DNA of 7,032 nucleotides. Source: Candidatus Atribacteria bacterium. GTDB taxonomy: Bacteria > Atribacterota > Phoenicimicrobiia > Phoenicimicrobiales > Stramentimicrobiaceae. The notes beneath the pieces were generated by a model. That model worked only from the letters and a program-made list of their open reading frames with translations. It did no database searches and was not told the origin of the DNA. Position numbers and translations under genes: made by a program. Location of the stretch: assembly GCA_016934875.1 (NCBI GenBank), contig JAFGSC010000044.1, positions 1-7,032 on the forward strand, written 5' to 3'. Shown here one piece after another: positions 4,176 to 7,032 of the stretch (its first letter is position 1; every line of letters begins with the position of its first letter).

Positions 4176-7032
4176 ATGAATAAAAAAAAGATAATTACCG
4201 GTTTTCCTATTATTGGAATTGGTGCTTCAGCAGGTGGCCTTGCGGCTTTTGAATCCTTTTTTTCAGCTTTACCAAATGACATTCATAGTAATATGGCCTT
4301 TGTATTGGTACAACATCTTGCTCCTGATCACAAGAGCATTCTTTCCGAGTTAATCAGGCGTTATACCCGGATGCAGGTTTTCGAAGTTGAAGACGGAATG
4401 AAAGTACAACCTAATTGCACTTACATTATCCCGCCTAACCGGGATATGGCTTTAATGAATGGAACATTGCAGCTGATAGAGCCTAATGTACCTCGCGGCT
4501 TTCGTCTGCCGATTGACTTCTTCTTTCGTTCTTTGGCTCAGGACCAGAGAGAGAAAGCGATCTGTATTATACTTTCGGGCACGGGCAGTGACGGCACATT
4601 AGGTGTGCGGGCAATCAAGGGAGAGGGTGGAATGGTTATGGTGCAGAATCCTGCATCCACAGAGTATGACGGCATGCCACGCAGTGCCATTGCAACCGGA
4701 TTGGTGGACTATGAACTGCTACCGGCTGAGATGCCCGCCCAGCTTATTGCTTATATAAAACATGCCTTTGGCAAGCTTTCTCGTACAGATTATCGTCCAT
4801 TATCTAATGACGAGAATGCGCTGAAAAAAATTTTTATCATATTGCGTAATCAGACCGGCCATGATTTTTCTCAATACAAGCAAAGTACCATGCACCGACG
4901 TATCAAACGGCGAATGGCCGTCCAGCAGATCGAGACCATAGAAAAATACGCAAATTATATACAAAAAAATCCCGTTGAGGTAGATACACTATTTGATGAC
5001 TTGTTAATCAGTGTAACTAGTTTTTTCCGTGATCCGGAAGCATTTAAGGCAATCGAGGAACAAGTTATACCAAAACTATTTAACAACAAGCCTGCAGGTG
5101 CATTAATACGTGTCTGGGTACCTGGTTGTTCAACTGGTGAAGAGGCTTATTCCCTCGCAATTCTCCTACAGGAACATCGCGAAAAACTAAAGCAGGGCTA
5201 TAGAGTGCAGATTTTTTGTACTGATGTTGACAGCAAAGCCATTGCAACAGCTCGTGCCGGTGTTTATCCAGCCAGTATTTCTACTGACATCTCGCCTGAG
5301 AGGCTGGCTCGCTTTTTTTCAGCAGAGTCTGGCCGAAGCACATATCGTATCAACAAAACCATCCGTGACATGCTGATCTTTTCTGAGCAGGATGTAACCA
5401 AAGATCCACCTTTTTCTAAAATAGACCTGATCAGCTGCCGCAATCTTCTAATTTACATGAGCGGGGCATTGCAAAAGAAGATTATATCACTCTTTTACTA
5501 TTCACTGATCCCGGGTGGTTTCCTGTTCCTGGGCACTTCGGAGAGCTTAGGTGAATTTGGTAATTTTTTTACCACATTACATCGAAAGTTAAAGATATAT
5601 CAGCGCAGGGAGGATATTCAAAACGCACATTACCTGTTTTCAGGACAGTTTTTGTCCCCAACTGTAATAGCAACCGGTAAAAAAAAGGAGAATAACAGAA
5701 AACTATCATTACAAGAAATTATCGAAAAGGTGTTACTGAAACAGCTCAACCCGGCTGGGGCACTTGTCAACAATTATGGCGATATTCTCTATCTCTATGG
5801 CAGAACCGGTCTATTCCTTGAGCCGACCCCGGGGGAGACTCGTATCAGTAATATTTTAAAGATGGCTAGAGAAGGATTGCGGTATGACCTGACCAAGGCT
5901 TTACATAAAACCACGACCAGTAAAGAAATAGTGCGCAAACCGAACCTGAACATCAAATCCAACGGTAATTTCATTACAGTTAACCTGACGGTTTGTCCGG
6001 TACCTATGCCACCTGCCATCGAGCTCGACAATGGGACAAACCCTTCTGCGATGACTGAAGAAACATTATATTTAGTTATTTTAGAACAAGTGCAACCTTT
6101 CGATGCTCAACAGTCCCAGAGAGGAACTACCTCATATATTGGTAAAGAAATAGACAATCTTAATGCTTCAAAAAAAATCAACCCAAACAGTGATAATGAT
6201 TCGTTATTAGCTATACTCAAACAGGAGTTACATGCCAAGGAAGAGTATCTGGAAGCAACCAATGAGGAGCTGGAAACCACTAACGAAGAATTAAAATCCT
6301 CAAATGAGGAGATGCAGTCGATAAACGAAGAGCTGCAATCGGCTAACGAGGAGCTGGAAACCTCCAAAGAGGAGCTGCAATCAGTTAATGAGGAACTAGC
6401 CACAGTCAACGCTGAGATGCAAACCAAAGCTGATGATTTGTCGCGGGCTAATAATGACATGAACAATCTTTTGGCTGGTACGGGTATTGGTACCATTTTT
6501 GTGGATCTTAAACTGCATATTTTACGATTCACTCCTGCTATCACCCGAATCATCAACCTGATCCAGAGCGATGTGGGTCGGCCTTTGGGGCACATAGTCA
6601 CTAATCTGGTTGATTACAACCGTATTGTGGAGGATACCCAGGATGTGCTGAATAGTTTAACTCCCAAAGAGGTGGAGGTACATACTCATGAAGGTATTTG
6701 GTACAAAATGCGTATTATACCCTATCGTACACAAGAAAATGTGATTGAGGGTGCTGTAATTAATTTTGTGGATATTACCATGATTAAAAAATCTGAAAAT
6801 AGATTTCAGCTGGCTGCAATCATATATGACTCGTATGATGCCATTATCTTAAGAGACTTAAAAGGAAGTATTCTGGCCTGGAACCCATCTGCGGTAAGAA
6901 TGTATGGCTGGAGTGAAACCGAGGCCCTCACTATGAATATTAGTAATTTGATACCGGAGAGTGTCCGTAAGCAAGAGTTGACAGTAGTACAGAAATTGAG
7001 CAAATCTAAGATCTTAAAACCCTATCGTACAC
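4176..7032 (+). CDS. CheB-CheR-coiled-coil-PAS hybrid signalling protein (3' end outside window)
   Basis: The open frame runs 952 codons with no stop before the window edge. A CheB methylesterase domain (about 10-195) keeps the triad: S18 in GASAGG, H47 in QHLAP, D139 in GTGSDG; the usual CheB receiver domain is absent. A CheR methyltransferase follows (about 211-475), with SVTSFFRDPEAF (279-290), the SAM-binding VPGCSTGEEAYSLA (315-328), CTDVD (348-352) and SCRNLLIYMS (420-429). A linker region (about 505-640) resembles the PAS-like segment of such hybrids. Next comes a glutamate-rich heptad coiled coil (about 680-765), then a PAS domain (about 766-870) ending in VDIT, and a second PAS starting near 875. 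A kinase or other output domain may lie beyond the edge. Free CheB and CheR remove and add methyl groups on receptor glutamates; the substrate of this fusion is unknown. ATG 4176 is the only start, since an in-frame TAG lies at 4146-4148. The ribosome site is weak (AAGAAA). GC is higher than in the kinase gene. Confidence 0.93.
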   Translation, partial: MNKKKIITGFPIIGIGASAGGLAAFESFFSALPNDIHSNMAFVLVQHLAPDHKSILSELIRRYTRMQVFEVEDGMKVQPNCTYIIPPNRDMALMNGTLQLIEPNVPRGFRLPIDFFFRSLAQDQREKAICIILSGTGSDGTLGVRAIKGEGGMVMVQNPASTEYDGMPRSAIATGLVDYELLPAEMPAQLIAYIKHAFGKLSRTDYRPLSNDENALKKIFIILRNQTGHDFSQYKQSTMHRRIKRRMAVQQIETIEKYANYIQKNPVEVDTLFDDLLISVTSFFRDPEAFKAIEEQVIPKLFNNKPAGALIRVWVPGCSTGEEAYSLAILLQEHREKLKQGYRVQIFCTDVDSKAIATARAGVYPASISTDISPERLARFFSAESGRSTYRINKTIRDMLIFSEQDVTKDPPFSKIDLISCRNLLIYMSGALQKKIISLFYYSLIPGGFLFLGTSESLGEFGNFFTTLHRKLKIYQRREDIQNAHYLFSGQFLSPTVIATGKKKENNRKLSLQEIIEKVLLKQLNPAGALVNNYGDILYLYGRTGLFLEPTPGETRISNILKMAREGLRYDLTKALHKTTTSKEIVRKPNLNIKSNGNFITVNLTVCPVPMPPAIELDNGTNPSAMTEETLYLVILEQVQPFDAQQSQRGTTSYIGKEIDNLNASKKINPNSDNDSLLAILKQELHAKEEYLEATNEELETTNEELKSSNEEMQSINEELQSANEELETSKEELQSVNEELATVNAEMQTKADDLSRANNDMNNLLAGTGIGTIFVDLKLHILRFTPAITRIINLIQSDVGRPLGHIVTNLVDYNRIVEDTQDVLNSLTPKEVEVHTHEGIWYKMRIIPYRTQENVIEGAVINFVDITMIKKSENRFQLAAIIYDSYDAIILRDLKGSILAWNPSAVRMYGWSETEALTMNISNLIPESVRKQELTVVQKLSKSKILKPYRT
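6261..6428 (+). repeat. Eight degenerate 21-base units encoding heptads
   Basis: Codons 696-751 of the hybrid gene consist of seven-residue units of the form NEELETT / NEELKSS / NEEMQSI / NEELQSA / NEELETS / KEELQSV / NEELATV / NAEMQTK. At DNA level this gives imperfect 21-base repeats. The spacing of L/M and small hydrophobic residues fits a parallel coiled coil joining the CheR part to the PAS domains. Similar NEEL heptads are a known trait of CheB/CheR-PAS hybrids, so this is part of the gene rather than a mobile or CRISPR repeat. Confidence 0.85.

Noticed and set aside
5795..6031. Minus-strand frame of 78 codons
   Set aside because: It is antisense to the linker region of the hybrid gene and shows no family features.
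6261..6428. CRISPR-like or mobile repeat array
   Set aside because: The 21-base units are degenerate, contiguous without spacers and in frame, so they are coiled-coil coding repeats.
6107..6601. Minus-strand serine-rich frame of 164 codons with SSSL repeats
   Set aside because: The repeats are the complement of the NEEL heptad codons of the hybrid gene; no independent evidence of coding.
6806..7003. Minus-strand frame of 65 codons near the window edge
   Set aside because: It is antisense to the second PAS domain of the hybrid gene, which reads through on the plus strand.

Overview
The window looks like AT-rich bacterial chromosome. It contains a bS21-type ribosomal protein tail, a two-component system of the NtrB/NtrC type, and a sigma-54 type promoter, so the host very probably encodes RpoN. 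The sequence does not fix the phylum. A low-GC anaerobe (Clostridia-like, Atribacterota-like or similar) is my guess from base composition only. The window ends inside a large open gene.

Layout. (1) Positions 2-148 hold the C-terminal tail of a small basic protein, probably ribosomal protein bS21. (2) Positions 149-1247 have no intact gene. The minus strand of about 387-1034 carries a badly decayed phosphoglucomutase-type (phospho-sugar mutase) pseudogene with stops, frameshifts and an apparent internal deletion. The rest is AT-rich spacer ending in a candidate promoter and a perfect palindrome. (3) Positions 1248-3864 are a two-gene operon with overlapping ends: a soluble PAS-domain histidine kinase and an NtrC-family sigma-54 activator with receiver, AAA+ domain with GAFTGA, and Fis-type HTH. 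(4) Positions 3865-4175 are a regulatory intergenic region. It has a palindrome suited to an upstream activator site, a strong intrinsic terminator, and 14 bases after the terminator tract a sequence that fits the -24/-12 sigma-54 consensus exactly. (5) From 4176 to the window edge runs an unfinished 952-codon gene. It encodes a CheB methylesterase, CheR methyltransferase, long heptad coiled coil and at least two PAS domains.

How it may work together (inference): the cytoplasmic kinase senses a signal through its PAS domain and phosphorylates the activator. The activator binds upstream of 4087 and opens the sigma-54 promoter, switching on the CheB-CheR-PAS hybrid. The terminator insulates the hybrid gene from the kinase/activator operon, so its expression would depend on the activator. 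The hybrid gene is visibly richer in GC than the kinase gene, so it may have a different history from its neighbours. This three-gene circuit is the most interesting part of the window.
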